A DNA stretch of 37,480 bases from a virus, in IMG/VR virus record IMGVR_UViG_3300010885_023010, positions 1-37,480 of that record; one strand, given 5' to 3'. Under the pieces are notes generated by a model. The model saw only the letters and a program-made list of their open reading frames with translations. It was not told the origin of the DNA and ran no database searches. Each line of letters starts with the position of its first letter. Position 1 is the stretch's first letter. Positions 1 to 8,099 of this stretch are shown piece after piece. A program made the position numbers and the translations under genes.

Positions 1-1
1 A

Positions 2-466
2 GACGGCGATTACGATCTCGTAGTCGTTGAAGCCACTGCGACAACATCGCAATCTGGCAAAACCATGTTCAAAGTAAAGGCGCAGGTTGAGGGCGGAGCC
101 CACAATAAGCGTCTTGTATGGGATAACTTAGTTGTCTCACCAGATTCTCCAGCAGCGCTGGGAATCTTGTTTAAGAAGTTCCACGCTATGGGAATTGGTC
201 GCGGATACTTTGACAACAACCCAACAAATGCTCAGATTGAGCAAGCAATTATGGGTCGTCGATTCCGTGCTCAGATTGGTAGCCGTCTATATAACGGAGC
301 CAAGAAGAACGAAATCAAGAACTACTACCCAAGCGCACAGACAGTTGCTGCAATGAATGGCGAGACAGCCTCTCCAGCACCTGTTGCAGCTGCTCCAGCT
401 CCTGCTCCAGCGCCAGCACCTGCTGCCGCTCCTGCTCCTGCTGCAGCCCCAGCCTCACCGTTCTAA
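2..466 (+). CDS. DUF669-like ssDNA-binding protein, 5' end cut off by window
   Basis: The reading frame is open from the first bases of the window, so the ATG at 65 is internal and the N-terminus is missing. The visible core (DGDYDLVVVEATATTSQSGK, then a basic strand, then a region around FKKFHAMGIGRGYFDNNP) has the pattern of DUF669 phage proteins, which are thought to act like single-strand-binding proteins in phage replication or recombination; function is inferred from the family. The last 35 or so residues are a low-complexity Ala/Pro linker ending in Ser-Pro-Phe. The layout of folded core, disordered linker and terminal Pro-Phe resembles bacterial SSB, although the acidic residues of the SSB tip are absent. 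A strong terminator hairpin follows the stop codon, so this is the last gene of its transcript. Confidence 0.7.
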   Translation, partial: DGDYDLVVVEATATTSQSGKTMFKVKAQVEGGAHNKRLVWDNLVVSPDSPAALGILFKKFHAMGIGRGYFDNNPTNAQIEQAIMGRRFRAQIGSRLYNGAKKNEIKNYYPSAQTVAAMNGETASPAPVAAAPAPAPAPAPAAAPAPAAAPASPF

Positions 467-481
467 GCTGGTTTTGCTAGG

Positions 482-513
482 TTGCTACCCAACAGTTTGT
501 TGGGTAGCAATTT
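482..513 (+). terminator. Rho-independent terminator after the DUF669 gene
   Basis: Bases 482-493 and 499-510 form a perfect 12-bp inverted repeat with a 5-base loop (494-498), followed by a short T run (511-513). It lies 15 bases after the DUF669 stop and just before the ribosome site of the next gene. The T tract is short, so some read-through into the glycosyltransferase gene is possible. Confidence 0.75.
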
Positions 514-535
514 AGTAATCCAAGATAAGGAAATT

Positions 536-1564
536 ATGAAGATACTAGTTACTGGATGCACAGCATCTCAGTCGTCCCAGAACGCAATAAGTCGTTATCC
601 GACTTTCACTGGTCTTCTCCATAATGCTTTTGTTGAGTTAGGGCATGAAGTTGTTCTGACAAAGCCACACTTTACATATACAAAAGAGTATTTAGATCAA
701 TACGATGCTATTTTTGTAGGGTTAGCATCTCCATCAAACATATCAGCACATTACGCTCACGGAGCTTTTGCCCTAGCAAATAAAGCAAGGGATCTAGGCA
801 AGCTTCGTTTAATTTTAGATATGCCAGAGCCACAAAAGATTAAAACAACTATTAGAGATTTTTACACAGGGACTGATGATTTTTATAAAGATTTTTACTC
901 GAAAAGACTTCAATACGATACTGCAGTAAAGCCAGAAAACAGAGAGCAGATTATGTCTTTTGTAGATTACTTACATAACAGTAAGTGGGACCAGACATAC
1001 GTCCCTAGTATGCCTTGGTTTACTAAAAAAATAGTCACGGACAGCATCCCTAGCTTAAGCGAAGAAAATCTAGTATCTCTTTGCTTTGATAGAGTTTTGA
1101 TAGACGATTCTGATGACAGAGTTTCTCCTGTGCATAAAACATATTGGTGTGCTGACAACCCTAAATCAGCGTGGACAAAAAAAGTATCTTTAAATCTCAC
1201 TGTTCCTATTGAATCTATTAGATACAATAATTACACCAAGAAAGATGCAGTTCAAGAGAAGATGCAAAGATCTATAGGTACTTTAATAAGTACTTACCAA
1301 GGTGGAGACCCGTGGTGGTCTGTTGCCATATCACAATCACTAATAGCAGGTGTCCCTGTCGTCACTGAATGGCGTCATACCGCCGAGCTAGGAGCAGAAT
1401 GGGCGTATTTACCTTCGACAATAGAGGAAATGGGCCCAGAGGAAAGATTATTAGTGGCTCAAACACAAAAAGATTTTTACAGAGAGGCAGTGCCTTCATA
1501 CACCGACTCTCTGGAAAAAACAGCGAGAGCTCTGGACAACCAGAGCCAGTTGTTGTTAGTCTAG
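536..1564 (+). CDS. GT-B-like glycosyltransferase (putative)
   Basis: The protein has 342 residues. I place the start at the ATG at 536, which has an AAGGA ribosome site at 528-532; an upstream in-frame TTG at 482 falls inside the terminator hairpin. The N-terminus (MKILVTGCTASQSSQ, then LGHEVVL) looks like the first strand and helix of a Rossmann fold. Near residues 256-280, GGDPWWSVAISQSLIAGVPV followed by VTEW resembles the donor-binding region of GT-B enzymes, where the sugar nucleotide sits. It probably transfers a sugar to DNA, a virion protein or a host glycan; the substrate cannot be read from sequence. The downstream gene starts 26 bases after its stop. A and T richness is like its neighbours. 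Assignment to a specific GT family is uncertain. Confidence 0.55.
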   Translation: MKILVTGCTASQSSQNAISRYPTFTGLLHNAFVELGHEVVLTKPHFTYTKEYLDQYDAIFVGLASPSNISAHYAHGAFALANKARDLGKLRLILDMPEPQKIKTTIRDFYTGTDDFYKDFYSKRLQYDTAVKPENREQIMSFVDYLHNSKWDQTYVPSMPWFTKKIVTDSIPSLSEENLVSLCFDRVLIDDSDDRVSPVHKTYWCADNPKSAWTKKVSLNLTVPIESIRYNNYTKKDAVQEKMQRSIGTLISTYQGGDPWWSVAISQSLIAGVPVVTEWRHTAELGAEWAYLPSTIEEMGPEERLLVAQTQKDFYREAVPSYTDSLEKTARALDNQSQLLLV

Positions 1565-1590
1565 GCAAAACTGTACGAAAGGACAGCAAA

Positions 1591-2031
1591 ATGGCCAAAG
1601 TAGATATGCCGTGGGTCAAAGAACAGTTGACCAATAACCGTACAAAACGTGTTGTTGGGGATAATGTTATTGCCCTACTAGAAAAGTGGGAAAGTCTAAA
1701 AAACACAGACCCAGATCCACAGAAGAACGAAGCAAACCTGAGTCAAATTATCGAGTTATTCAGCAAGCTATCTTTAGGACACGCAATTCTTCCAGAAAAC
1801 AAAAATGAATATTGGATCCCCGCCCAATCTGGTCAAATTGTTGTTTCTGATGAAGTAAGAGTCAAATGGAATGCATTTGATGGCGACATGGGCAAATTAC
1901 ATAATGGACGCCGTGGCAAAGTAGTAAGTATTCGTTACGGAGACATTATTGTAAAGACAACTGATGGAAAAGAGCCTGTACTTGAAGGTTACCACTATAC
2001 TCCGCAACAACTAGAAAAAAGGATGAGTTAA
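1591..2031 (+). CDS. hypothetical protein with KOW/SH3-like C-terminus
   Basis: The protein has 146 residues. The start is the ATG at 1591, preceded by a good GAAAGGA ribosome site at 1577-1583; the frame stays open further upstream only because it overlaps the glycosyltransferase gene. The N-terminal half is predicted helical (WVKEQLTNNRTKRVVGDNVI). The C-terminal half, from about residue 95, contains NGRRGKVVSIRYGDIIVK, a short beta-strand pattern like a KOW or SH3-like barrel, folds that often bind nucleic acid or protein. No catalytic motif is visible and I do not recognise the family. Its stop codon directly abuts the ATG of the next gene, so the two are probably translated together. Confidence 0.7.
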   Translation: MAKVDMPWVKEQLTNNRTKRVVGDNVIALLEKWESLKNTDPDPQKNEANLSQIIELFSKLSLGHAILPENKNEYWIPAQSGQIVVSDEVRVKWNAFDGDMGKLHNGRRGKVVSIRYGDIIVKTTDGKEPVLEGYHYTPQQLEKRMS

Positions 2032-2256
2032 ATGCAAAATACAATCGTTAGAATGATGGTTCATGGTAAAAACTATGAAGAAATGATGAAACAAGTAGAA
2101 GATAAATTATCTAGTTTTACAAATGTTAGCAAAGAAGAAGTTACTAAAAAATTCAATATAGATTGTAATTTTTTTCTGTCTAATGAGGATGGAGTTACAG
2201 ACCCAACGTATACAGCTGAAGTAATAGCAAGAATGCGTAATCATGGACAGAGCTGA
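2032..2256 (+). CDS. small hypothetical protein
   Basis: This 74-residue protein of unknown function begins immediately after the preceding stop (TAA then ATG) and overlaps the next gene by 14 bases, which supports a translated operon. A GGATGAG sequence just upstream may serve as the ribosome site. The sequence begins with a beta-like stretch (NTIVRMMVHG), then a charged helix (YEEMMKQVEDKLSSF), and ends with a short helical segment. The length and pattern would suit a compact alpha/beta fold, but nothing diagnostic is present. Confidence 0.7.
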   Translation: MQNTIVRMMVHGKNYEEMMKQVEDKLSSFTNVSKEEVTKKFNIDCNFFLSNEDGVTDPTYTAEVIARMRNHGQS

Positions 2257-2563
2257 CCAAGAAACTAAAGAGAGCTCAGACAGTCCTTTAAGAGTAGAGG
2301 CTCTTCGTGAAGCAGCTCGTATTATTTCTGGTGATAGAAATAAAAGCTATGGTGGACCAGAAGAAAATTTTACAAGAACTGCTCAAATTTGGTCTGTAAT
2401 TTTAGGAATCCCTTTGAGCAATGAACAAGTAGCAATGATGATGGTTGGTCTTAAAATGGCAAGATTTGCTCATGGATCTGGTTTTCAGCCAGACACATGG
2501 ATTGACATTGCTGGGTACGCGGGCTGTGGGTATGAAGTAGGGAAAATAAACTCAGAAAAATAA
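2243..2563 (+). CDS. DUF6378 domain phage protein
   Basis: The 106-residue protein carries the pattern of DUF6378 phage proteins: REAARIISGDRNKSYGGPEE with NFTRTAQIW after it, then NEQVAMMMVGLKMARFAHG, and a C-terminal WIDIAGYAGCGYEVG. The family is common in tailed-phage early regions. Its biochemical role is not established; the conserved Asn, Lys, Arg and Asp residues in helices recall all-alpha nucleotide pyrophosphatases, but that link is my inference. The start ATG at 2243 overlaps the end of the preceding gene. The first 15 residues or so are variable and polar, so a slightly later start cannot be excluded. Confidence 0.85.
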   Translation: MDRADQETKESSDSPLRVEALREAARIISGDRNKSYGGPEENFTRTAQIWSVILGIPLSNEQVAMMMVGLKMARFAHGSGFQPDTWIDIAGYAGCGYEVGKINSEK

Positions 2564-2580
2564 CTAAGTATGGGGGGAAT

Positions 2581-2877
2581 GTGAAAGAAGTTAGGCCACC
2601 TTGGAAATATGAAAGTCCCCTCTGCGCTGAAATTGGCGCAGAGATTTTTTTTACAGAGGATAAAGATGAGCAAAGCGGGGCACAAAAATTTATTATATAT
2701 GACGACGCAAGGAAAATATGCTCTTCATGCAGCCACTTAACAGAGTGCGGCCAGTGGGCTATTAAAAATGAAAATTTTGGTTTTTGGGGTGGTCTAACAC
2801 CTGTAGAAAGAAAAACCTTGCGAAGAAAATTAAATATAATACTTAAAGAAGATTTAAATATTGACTTTGCTTCTTGA
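2581..2877 (+). CDS. WhiB-like iron-sulfur protein (first copy)
   Basis: A 98-residue WhiB-family protein. Four cysteines at 15, 47, 50 and 56 follow the family layout (lone Cys, then C-x2-C-x5-C) and should hold a [4Fe-4S] cluster. The turn motif FGFWGG lies at about 66-71, followed by a basic helix (ERKTLRRKL). WhiB proteins bind the primary sigma factor and regulate transcription in actinobacteria; phage copies such as mycobacteriophage TM4 WhiBTM4 can interfere with host WhiB function. The start is GTG at 2581 with a run of six G bases just upstream as a ribosome site. The spacing between Cys15 and Cys47 is usual for the family. It is likely an early host-takeover or phage promoter-control protein. 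Confidence 0.9.
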   Translation: MKEVRPPWKYESPLCAEIGAEIFFTEDKDEQSGAQKFIIYDDARKICSSCSHLTECGQWAIKNENFGFWGGLTPVERKTLRRKLNIILKEDLNIDFAS

Positions 2878-2915
2878 GAGTAGACTGAACCTTTAACCTA
2901 TTGAAAGTTGGATTT

Positions 2916-3212
2916 ATGGCTGCTGAACCAGTTATCAGTCCATTCCCTGTCTGTGAATCTTGTTGGATGGGTGAGCACGCTAAATGGGAACCAGAAAGTA
3001 TGGATAAAAATGGGCGCATAATAATGCGTTTAAAAGGCGTAGAGGTTCCTAGCAAAATAAATAATGGATCCGTAGAGGTATGCGCTATGTGTGGATCTGT
3101 AACTATAGCTGGAATCTACGAACTAAAACTAACTAGTGAAGTCTATTTTTCTGAACAGCAAAATCCAGATTTTGAGGTTAATATTAATACTGATGATGAT
3201 GATGAAATATAG
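2916..3212 (+). CDS. zinc-ribbon-like protein
   Basis: I place the start at the ATG at 2916 (98 residues); a TTG five codons upstream is in frame but has no better ribosome site. Two Cys pairs, CESC near residue 13-16 and CAMC near residue 57-60, form a probable zinc ribbon with about 40 residues between knuckles. The C-terminus is strongly acidic (DDDDEI), encoded by a short GAT repeat. Similar small CESC proteins occur in actinophages without a known role. It lies between two WhiB-like genes, so it may be part of a regulatory cluster, but the sequence does not show DNA binding. Confidence 0.7.
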   Translation: MAAEPVISPFPVCESCWMGEHAKWEPESMDKNGRIIMRLKGVEVPSKINNGSVEVCAMCGSVTIAGIYELKLTSEVYFSEQQNPDFEVNINTDDDDEI

Positions 3213-3221
3213 GAAGCTTTA

Positions 3222-3557
3222 ATGAAGAGTGATAGACCGGGCGATTTCCTTTGGGAAGAGTGGCAAGGCTCTGGATATGATTCTTTAGTTGACTGTTCTG
3301 TAATTTATTATACTTTTGACCACATAGATTTAGACAATGATTTAGTAAGAAGGGCTCTTGCTTCAGCACTGCAAAAAGATGGTGTAGCTATATCTTTAGG
3401 AGACGGTTTTAATTTAATAGATAAAGCTTTTCCTAATCATGGGTGGTGTGGGCTAGTAAAAGACGAACAAGAGTATGTGGTCTGTAATCAAGAAGGGGAA
3501 ACAGAGTACGGAGAATTTGTAGATTCTATTATTTCAACAACTTGGATAGAGATATAA
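3222..3557 (+). CDS. hypothetical protein
   Basis: A 111-residue protein of unknown function, starting at ATG 3222 with AGGAAG as ribosome site, 9 bases after the preceding stop. It is acidic and has aromatic-rich stretches (DFLWEEWQGSGYDSLVDC, FPNHGWCGLVKDEQEYVV). The pattern suggests a small alpha/beta domain. Cysteines are scattered and do not form a metal-binding motif. I see no family match by eye. It is the last gene before a 61-base A+T-rich gap that may hold a promoter for the second WhiB-like gene. Confidence 0.7.
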   Translation: MKSDRPGDFLWEEWQGSGYDSLVDCSVIYYTFDHIDLDNDLVRRALASALQKDGVAISLGDGFNLIDKAFPNHGWCGLVKDEQEYVVCNQEGETEYGEFVDSIISTTWIEI

Positions 3558-3618
3558 TTTTTTAATAAATATAGTGTTATAACCGATATTTTTATAGTTT
3601 ATAGTCTAATATAGTCGT
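3558..3618 (+). promoter_or_regulatory. A+T-rich gap, possible promoter for the second WhiB gene
   Basis: The 61-base gap is almost entirely A and T. A TCTAAT hexamer at 3605-3610 lies 8 bases before the ATG at 3619, and no Shine-Dalgarno sequence precedes that ATG. This arrangement would fit a leaderless transcript, which is common in actinobacteria. No convincing -35 box is present, so the call is weak. Confidence 0.3.
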
Positions 3619-4113
3619 ATGTGGAAACCATCGGAAAACCTTAATTGGCAGTCAGAAGCTACTTGCGCTAAGCCATCTAATAAATATGCTTTAGATTGGT
3701 TCTTTTCTAAAGACTTTAAAGAAAAATATGCGGCTAAAAATATGTGCTTCACATGTCCAGTCAGATCAGAGTGCTTACAGTGGGCGCTAGAACATCGGCA
3801 AATTTGGGGTATATGGGGCGGTAAAGATGAAGTAGACATTCGTAGAGCTTTGTCTGTATCCTACAATGGTGAAGAAACAAGAAGACGCAGATTTCCTAAT
3901 TGTCCATATTGTACTGCTCGTCCTTCTAAGCTTGATACTTCTATAGAAGAGCTACCAAATGGTGGCAGATGGACAACAGCAAAAATTGTTACTTGTACTG
4001 AATGTAATTTTTCTTGGAGAAGTAGAACTAGTGCAAACGCTGTAGAAGCATATAAACTAGAAAAACTAGAGAAGAATAAAAGACAAAAAGTAAAACAAAA
4101 AAAGAAAATCTAA
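3619..4113 (+). CDS. WhiB-like protein fused to a zinc ribbon and lysine tail (second copy)
   Basis: The protein has 164 residues, longer than most WhiB proteins. The N-terminal half is a standard WhiB domain: cysteines at 16, 43, 46 and 52, and the turn motif WGIWGG near 63-68. After an arginine-rich linker (TRRRRF) a second cysteine set follows, CPYC at 95-98 and CTEC at 126-129, which looks like a zinc ribbon. The last 20 residues are mostly Lys, a probable nucleic-acid-binding tail. I infer a transcription regulator whose extra domain contacts DNA or RNA polymerase. No ribosome site precedes the ATG, so translation may be leaderless. It ends two bases from the end of the convergent glycosyltransferase gene. 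Confidence 0.88.
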   Translation: MWKPSENLNWQSEATCAKPSNKYALDWFFSKDFKEKYAAKNMCFTCPVRSECLQWALEHRQIWGIWGGKDEVDIRRALSVSYNGEETRRRRFPNCPYCTARPSKLDTSIEELPNGGRWTTAKIVTCTECNFSWRSRTSANAVEAYKLEKLEKNKRQKVKQKKKI

Positions 4114-4132
4114 TCTAAGATTTAGGTTTTCT
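4097..4132 (-). terminator. terminator hairpin at the end of the late operon
   Basis: Bases 4103-4113 pair with 4122-4132 around an 8-base loop, with one wobble on the + strand or one mismatch on the - strand. Read on the - strand the hairpin is followed by a seven-T run (4097-4103), as expected for the end of the long leftward operon. It overlaps the stop codons of both convergent genes and may also slow transcription from the left. Confidence 0.45.
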
Positions 4133-5179
4133 AAGAAGACAAGCTTCTAAATTGTTTTTTAATCTTTCATCCTTGGGATTAATAGAATAAGCTCTTTCAG
4201 CAAACTCTATAGCTTCTGAATATAAACCTAAATTGTAAGATGCTATGGCAGCATAATCATGTGGCGCATAGCCCCAAGCTTTTTCTTCGCAAAGGTACTC
4301 TAAAGGCTTCTCTATAATTGTTAAAGCTTCTTTACATGACTCTAAACAATTACCCCAATCTTGTCTCTCATAATATAACTCTGCAAGATCTACCCAAGGT
4401 TCTCTTCTTCCTGGACATTGATCTATAGCTTTTTTATACCAAGATTCAGCTTCCTCTGGAAGGCTCTTTCCTATAAAGCGCATGGAAGCAGCTCGTTCAG
4501 GTGCCCATTGAGCAGTTGGAAGAGAAAGATGACGTTTTAGTTCAGCAGCAGCTTCTTGATATTGACCATAGAAATAAAGCTCTCTACCATAATAAAAAGC
4601 GTTTCTATCGTTATAAGGATCTTCTGTGACTGATTGTTTTAGTAACGGAAGATATTGAGACCTAGACTTACTAGGATCTGGATGATGATGAGTTTCTATC
4701 TCAGGAATAAATTCTTGTATTTCTTCTTTTCCATAAACATACAAACACTCATGTACTGGATGACGCCATCTATAGTTATTTCGTGTATGAATGTGATCGT
4801 AACTAAACTCTAGTCCAGGAGTACCATCTTCATTCCAAGACCAAATGTGCTTGTATCTAGGGCGAGTTACGCCTCTCTCCCAAGCGGATTGCAGAGGTTC
4901 TCTCCAATTAGGGGTAATAACTTCATCCATATCAAGAGAAATACACATATCAATATCTGCTGGAAGAAGAGCTAATGCAGCGTTTCTTGCATCATCAAAA
5001 CGCCAAGGGGCTACTTTGATGCTATGAACTACAATACCAAGCTCTCTAGCTCGTTCTACAGTTCCGTCAGTCGAGCCAGTATCGGCAATCATTAGGTAAT
5101 CAGCATCTTTAGACGCCTCAAACCATTTATCAACGAACTGAAGTTCATTAAGAGCAATTGTGTATATAGCTACTTTCAT
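4115..5179 (-). CDS. GT2 glycosyltransferase with C-terminal TPR repeats
   Basis: A 354-residue protein. The N-terminal 150 residues are a family 2 glycosyltransferase (GT-A fold): IADTGSTDGT at about 31-40 binds the nucleotide sugar, RFDDARN follows near 60-66, and DMDE at 83-86 is the metal-binding DxD-type motif. His140 and His143 in RHPVHECLY fit the acceptor side. Residues from about 190 to 350 form several TPR-like helical pairs, such as EAESWYKKAIDQCPGRREPW and YSEAIEFAERAYSINPKDER. This GT2-TPR layout is known in enzymes that modify proteins or surface glycans. It is the last gene of the fibre operon, two bases after the methyltransferase, so a virion fibre is a plausible acceptor. 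Confidence 0.9.
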   Translation of the reverse strand: MKVAIYTIALNELQFVDKWFEASKDADYLMIADTGSTDGTVERARELGIVVHSIKVAPWRFDDARNAALALLPADIDMCISLDMDEVITPNWREPLQSAWERGVTRPRYKHIWSWNEDGTPGLEFSYDHIHTRNNYRWRHPVHECLYVYGKEEIQEFIPEIETHHHPDPSKSRSQYLPLLKQSVTEDPYNDRNAFYYGRELYFYGQYQEAAAELKRHLSLPTAQWAPERAASMRFIGKSLPEEAESWYKKAIDQCPGRREPWVDLAELYYERQDWGNCLESCKEALTIIEKPLEYLCEEKAWGYAPHDYAAIASYNLGLYSEAIEFAERAYSINPKDERLKNNLEACLLRKPKS

Positions 5180-5181
5180 TT

Positions 5182-5760
5182 TTACCCTATCTTTCTATAC
5201 CAGCATTGATAATCTTGCAGGACTAACTCTAACCTATCTCGATAAATACTGCCGAATGCATCAATTGCCATCTTCGGCTCTTTTAAGGCCCCTAAACCAG
5301 CGCTCCATTGGTAGTCATCGAAAGCAATAATTCCACCGACATTTAAACATTCGTAGGAAGCTACAGCATCCTTAATGACTCCATAAGCCGTGTGATCGCC
5401 GTCTACATAGATAAAATCATACATTTCTTTATTATCTTTAAAAAAACTGTCACTTGTTCCTTTATATTTAAAAATCTTGTTTTCTTCCTGCCCTTGCTTA
5501 GTCTTAGAATCATAAAGATCCTCAACAGTAGACCAATTCATTTGGTGATGTGCTGGCTCATCTGAGCCCTCCCAAGTATCAACATCAACTAAAACGGAGT
5601 CAGAATGAGTTAGTAAGTTATCGTACAGCCAAATAGAGGCATCTCCAGTGTAGGCACCTATCTGAAGAGCTCTCATGGGTTTACCTGCAAAACTATTAAG
5701 CAGGTGCATATTAAAGTTTTTTTGGCCATCAGCTTGGAACCAATTTACATACTCGTCCAT
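5182..5760 (-). CDS. class I SAM-dependent methyltransferase
   Basis: A 192-residue protein with the pattern of the Methyltransf_24 group. LQIGAYTGDAS near residues 32-42 is the SAM-binding glycine loop; VLVDVDTW near 57-63 supplies the acidic residue for the ribose; YDFIYVDGDHTAYGV near 114-128 and GGIIAFDDYQW near 142-152 are the later motifs. Members of this group often methylate sugars or small molecules and are common in glycan loci. The gene ends two bases before the GT2 start and follows a fibre gene, so I infer methylation of a sugar added by the glycosyltransferase. The ribosome site (AGAAGAGA) is acceptable. A protein or DNA substrate cannot be excluded. Confidence 0.85.
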   Translation of the reverse strand: MDEYVNWFQADGQKNFNMHLLNSFAGKPMRALQIGAYTGDASIWLYDNLLTHSDSVLVDVDTWEGSDEPAHHQMNWSTVEDLYDSKTKQGQEENKIFKYKGTSDSFFKDNKEMYDFIYVDGDHTAYGVIKDAVASYECLNVGGIIAFDDYQWSAGLGALKEPKMAIDAFGSIYRDRLELVLQDYQCWYRKIG

Positions 5761-5789
5761 TTTGTCTCTTCTCTTGTAGTTTTCTTTTA

Positions 5790-6413
5790 CTAGTAAGGAG
5801 TTGCCCCACTAAAACTATTGTTTGACTGACCTGTCCAAAATCCTCCACTGTCCCCATCAAAATAAGAACGTAAAGATTCTGACTTCTCTAGCATAACAGA
5901 ATCTACATAAAAAATCTCACCAGCAATAGATGAGCCTGTAACCACCCTTATAGCTAAAAAATTAGCTAAAGGGCTTTTAGATAAAGTACCGCCTATCCTT
6001 ACCCAGTTGCCCGTTACCGATAACTCTACAACTCCTACGTTTGCAGCAGCCACAGTACCGCTCGAAGATTCGGTTTCGTATTGAAGACATCTTATCCAAT
6101 AATTTGCTGTAGAAACACCAGGCGCTAATTTTACATAAGCGCTTACATAGTATGTTCCCTCTCCAGCTACAAAAGGAATTGCCTGATACTGAGCAGCTGA
6201 ACTAGAGACATTAGTGATAGATAGAGATGCGGAGCCAGTATTAAACTGTCCTGTTGTTCTAGCAAGAGTTGCGCCAGCAACAGCTGACCAACCTGCTGTG
6301 TCTACCTCAAAAGATGGGTTAGAGACATAATTAACTCTATACCCAAGCGATACAGGTTCACCCTTGTTTTTTAAAGAACCAGCTGCCCCTGCTATACCTA
6401 AAGTTAATGGCAT
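5790..6413 (-). CDS. tail/fibre protein with carbohydrate-binding jelly-roll-like domain
   Basis: A 207-residue protein. From about residue 28 the pattern VNYVSNPSFEVDTAGWSAV, then GSASLSITN, then GTYYVSAYVKLAPG and VDSVMLEKSESLRSYFDG is that of CBM4/9-like jelly-roll domains found in phage minor tail proteins. The C-terminus (GGFWTGQSNNSFSGATPY) is a short glycine- and serine-rich end typical of such tail proteins. It likely binds a host surface glycan as part of the fibre complex. A strong AGGAG site lies five bases before the ATG. It follows a collagen-like fibre gene and precedes the methyltransferase. Nothing suggests enzyme activity. Confidence 0.75.
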   Translation of the reverse strand: MPLTLGIAGAAGSLKNKGEPVSLGYRVNYVSNPSFEVDTAGWSAVAGATLARTTGQFNTGSASLSITNVSSSAAQYQAIPFVAGEGTYYVSAYVKLAPGVSTANYWIRCLQYETESSSGTVAAANVGVVELSVTGNWVRIGGTLSKSPLANFLAIRVVTGSSIAGEIFYVDSVMLEKSESLRSYFDGDSGGFWTGQSNNSFSGATPY

Positions 6414-6425
6414 TTTTACTCCTAA

Positions 6426-8066
6426 TTATGAAAGGGCTAGATCGCCAGCAAGGACCCACTCGTTAGTTGCTATCTTAATTATTGAAGCTGTTGAGTAAGT
6501 TGCTCTTAATTTTGCAGTTGGAGTTGCTCGTAAAGTTACTCCAGTATCTGCTACGACAGTTACTTGTCCAGCCCCGTATTGCATGATATCAATTCTTTGT
6601 CCAATACTGTAAGCGCTAGCTGCATTTGTAGGAATAGTTATGGACATAACAGTTGCTTTGTTACATCTAATAAGTTTTCCAGCATCTGCTAATACTAAAG
6701 TATAGCTATCTGTTTTAACGTCAATTGCTTGAGCTGTTGTCCAAGCTCCTTCTGGACCAGTAGCACCTGTCGGACCCGTTACTGAAGGTCCTGTAGCTCC
6801 AGTCGGACCCGTAGGACCAGTCGGGCCTCTATCACCCGTTCTATAAAATTCAATAAGATAATTAGTTGCATTAGCTGGAGATACTCCACTTACAAAACTA
6901 ATTGGTACTTTAAAATATCCACCTGGTGCTACAACAGCACCAGAAACATTTGCTGTAAGTCTATAAGACCCTGAAGTAGTAAAGAAGTTTAAAACAGATC
7001 TAGAAGTAGGATTAGCTGCGTCATCCCAGAACTGAATAAGGGCACTTTGATCTGCAGAGTTTACATAATCTACTTCATTTATATACATAAAAGTAGCTAA
7101 AGAAACATCAGAATTATTAAATTTAAAAATTCCAGAACCTGGATCAGAGTCAGTAGTAGCAGTACTAAATCTGTAAGTAACTGCAGAACGAGGACCCTGC
7201 CCACCTGTTGGTCCTGTTAATCCTATAGAACCAGTCGGTCCAGTAGGTCCAGTAGGTCCAACGACTCCTTGTGGTCCAGTTGGTCCTCCGCTTGGTCCAG
7301 TCGGACCAGTCGGGCCAGTTGAACCATTAGTGCCACCTACTCCATTAGCACCTGTAGGACCGAAAGGGCCAGTTGGTCCTGTTGGTCCTTTAACAGGTCC
7401 AGCTAAAATCCATTCTGTGTTTAAATCACTCCAAAGATATAAATTTTCTCCAACTAAATAACCATCTCCAATATTTCCGATAGGTGTGTCTGCTCTCAAG
7501 AGAGCTATAGTTGCATAACTACCTAATATTCTAACTCCAGAGCCTTGCGGTCCTGTAGGTCCTGTAACAGTTGAAGCAGCGCCCGTTGGACCAGTGGGAC
7601 CAGTGGGACCAGTTGGGGCAGCTGTAGCTATTTGATTAAACTGAGTTCCTGTATAAAAATTAACTGAACTATCGCTAGTTTTAATCCAAATGTCACCTAC
7701 TGAAGGATAGCCCGGCTGCGTTGCTTGGTACAAAATATTAGTTTTACCTTCTTGCTCATAGGCTACGGCACTAGAGAAAGACACATTTGCTGTGTTAGAT
7801 AAAACATATATTAAGTCTCCAACTGCAACAGGAAACCTAAAAGATTCAAAAGACTGTCCTACAGCAACAGCTAAATTGTTTACCATATAAACTCTAAAAC
7901 TTGGAGATCCTATATTGCCAGCTGGCTCAACATAGATAGTTACAGCAACATCTACGCTGTTTCTGTTAGCTACAATAACGGATGCAAGACCTGCTACATC
8001 TACAGTAGAAAGCACGGTGGCTTGATTTGCGTTAGGAGAAACAACTCCGAGTCTTTTTACAGGCAT
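6426..8066 (-). CDS. collagen-like tail fibre protein (546 aa)
   Basis: The N-terminal domain ([18 protein letters not shown] to about residue 110) closely resembles that of the 838-residue fibre and probably anchors both to the same structure. Gly-Pro-Thr triplets follow, broken by a small bead (near [20 protein letters not shown]) and then by a beta-rich domain (around [18 protein letters not shown]) that has two relatives in the 1611-residue fibre. The C-terminal 75 residues ([20 protein letters not shown], then [16 protein letters not shown]) match the end of the 625-residue fibre and probably form the trimeric tip. The ribosome site AAGGAG is strong. Collagen-like phage fibres form triple-helical stalks; the host receptor is unknown. 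Confidence 0.9.
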   Translation of the reverse strand: MPVKRLGVVSPNANQATVLSTVDVAGLASVIVANRNSVDVAVTIYVEPAGNIGSPSFRVYMVNNLAVAVGQSFESFRFPVAVGDLIYVLSNTANVSFSSAVAYEQEGKTNILYQATQPGYPSVGDIWIKTSDSSVNFYTGTQFNQIATAAPTGPTGPTGPTGAASTVTGPTGPQGSGVRILGSYATIALLRADTPIGNIGDGYLVGENLYLWSDLNTEWILAGPVKGPTGPTGPFGPTGANGVGGTNGSTGPTGPTGPSGGPTGPQGVVGPTGPTGPTGSIGLTGPTGGQGPRSAVTYRFSTATTDSDPGSGIFKFNNSDVSLATFMYINEVDYVNSADQSALIQFWDDAANPTSRSVLNFFTTSGSYRLTANVSGAVVAPGGYFKVPISFVSGVSPANATNYLIEFYRTGDRGPTGPTGPTGATGPSVTGPTGATGPEGAWTTAQAIDVKTDSYTLVLADAGKLIRCNKATVMSITIPTNAASAYSIGQRIDIMQYGAGQVTVVADTGVTLRATPTAKLRATYSTASIIKIATNEWVLAGDLALS

Positions 8067-8099
8067 TATTTTCTCCTTTTAATGTTATATGTAATCATA

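Noticed and set aside
482-535. TTG start for the GT-B gene at 482
   Set aside because: It falls on the first base of a 12-bp terminator hairpin, and the ATG at 536 has a well-placed AAGGA site.
1369-1590. Upstream extension of the 146-aa gene from an ATG at 1369
   Set aside because: The extension is fully inside the glycosyltransferase gene in another frame, is Arg/Ser-rich and lacks a ribosome site; ATG 1591 has one.
1362-1706. 114-codon - strand frame
   Set aside because: It spans the end of one supported gene and the start of the next on the opposite strand, with no promoter or ribosome site.
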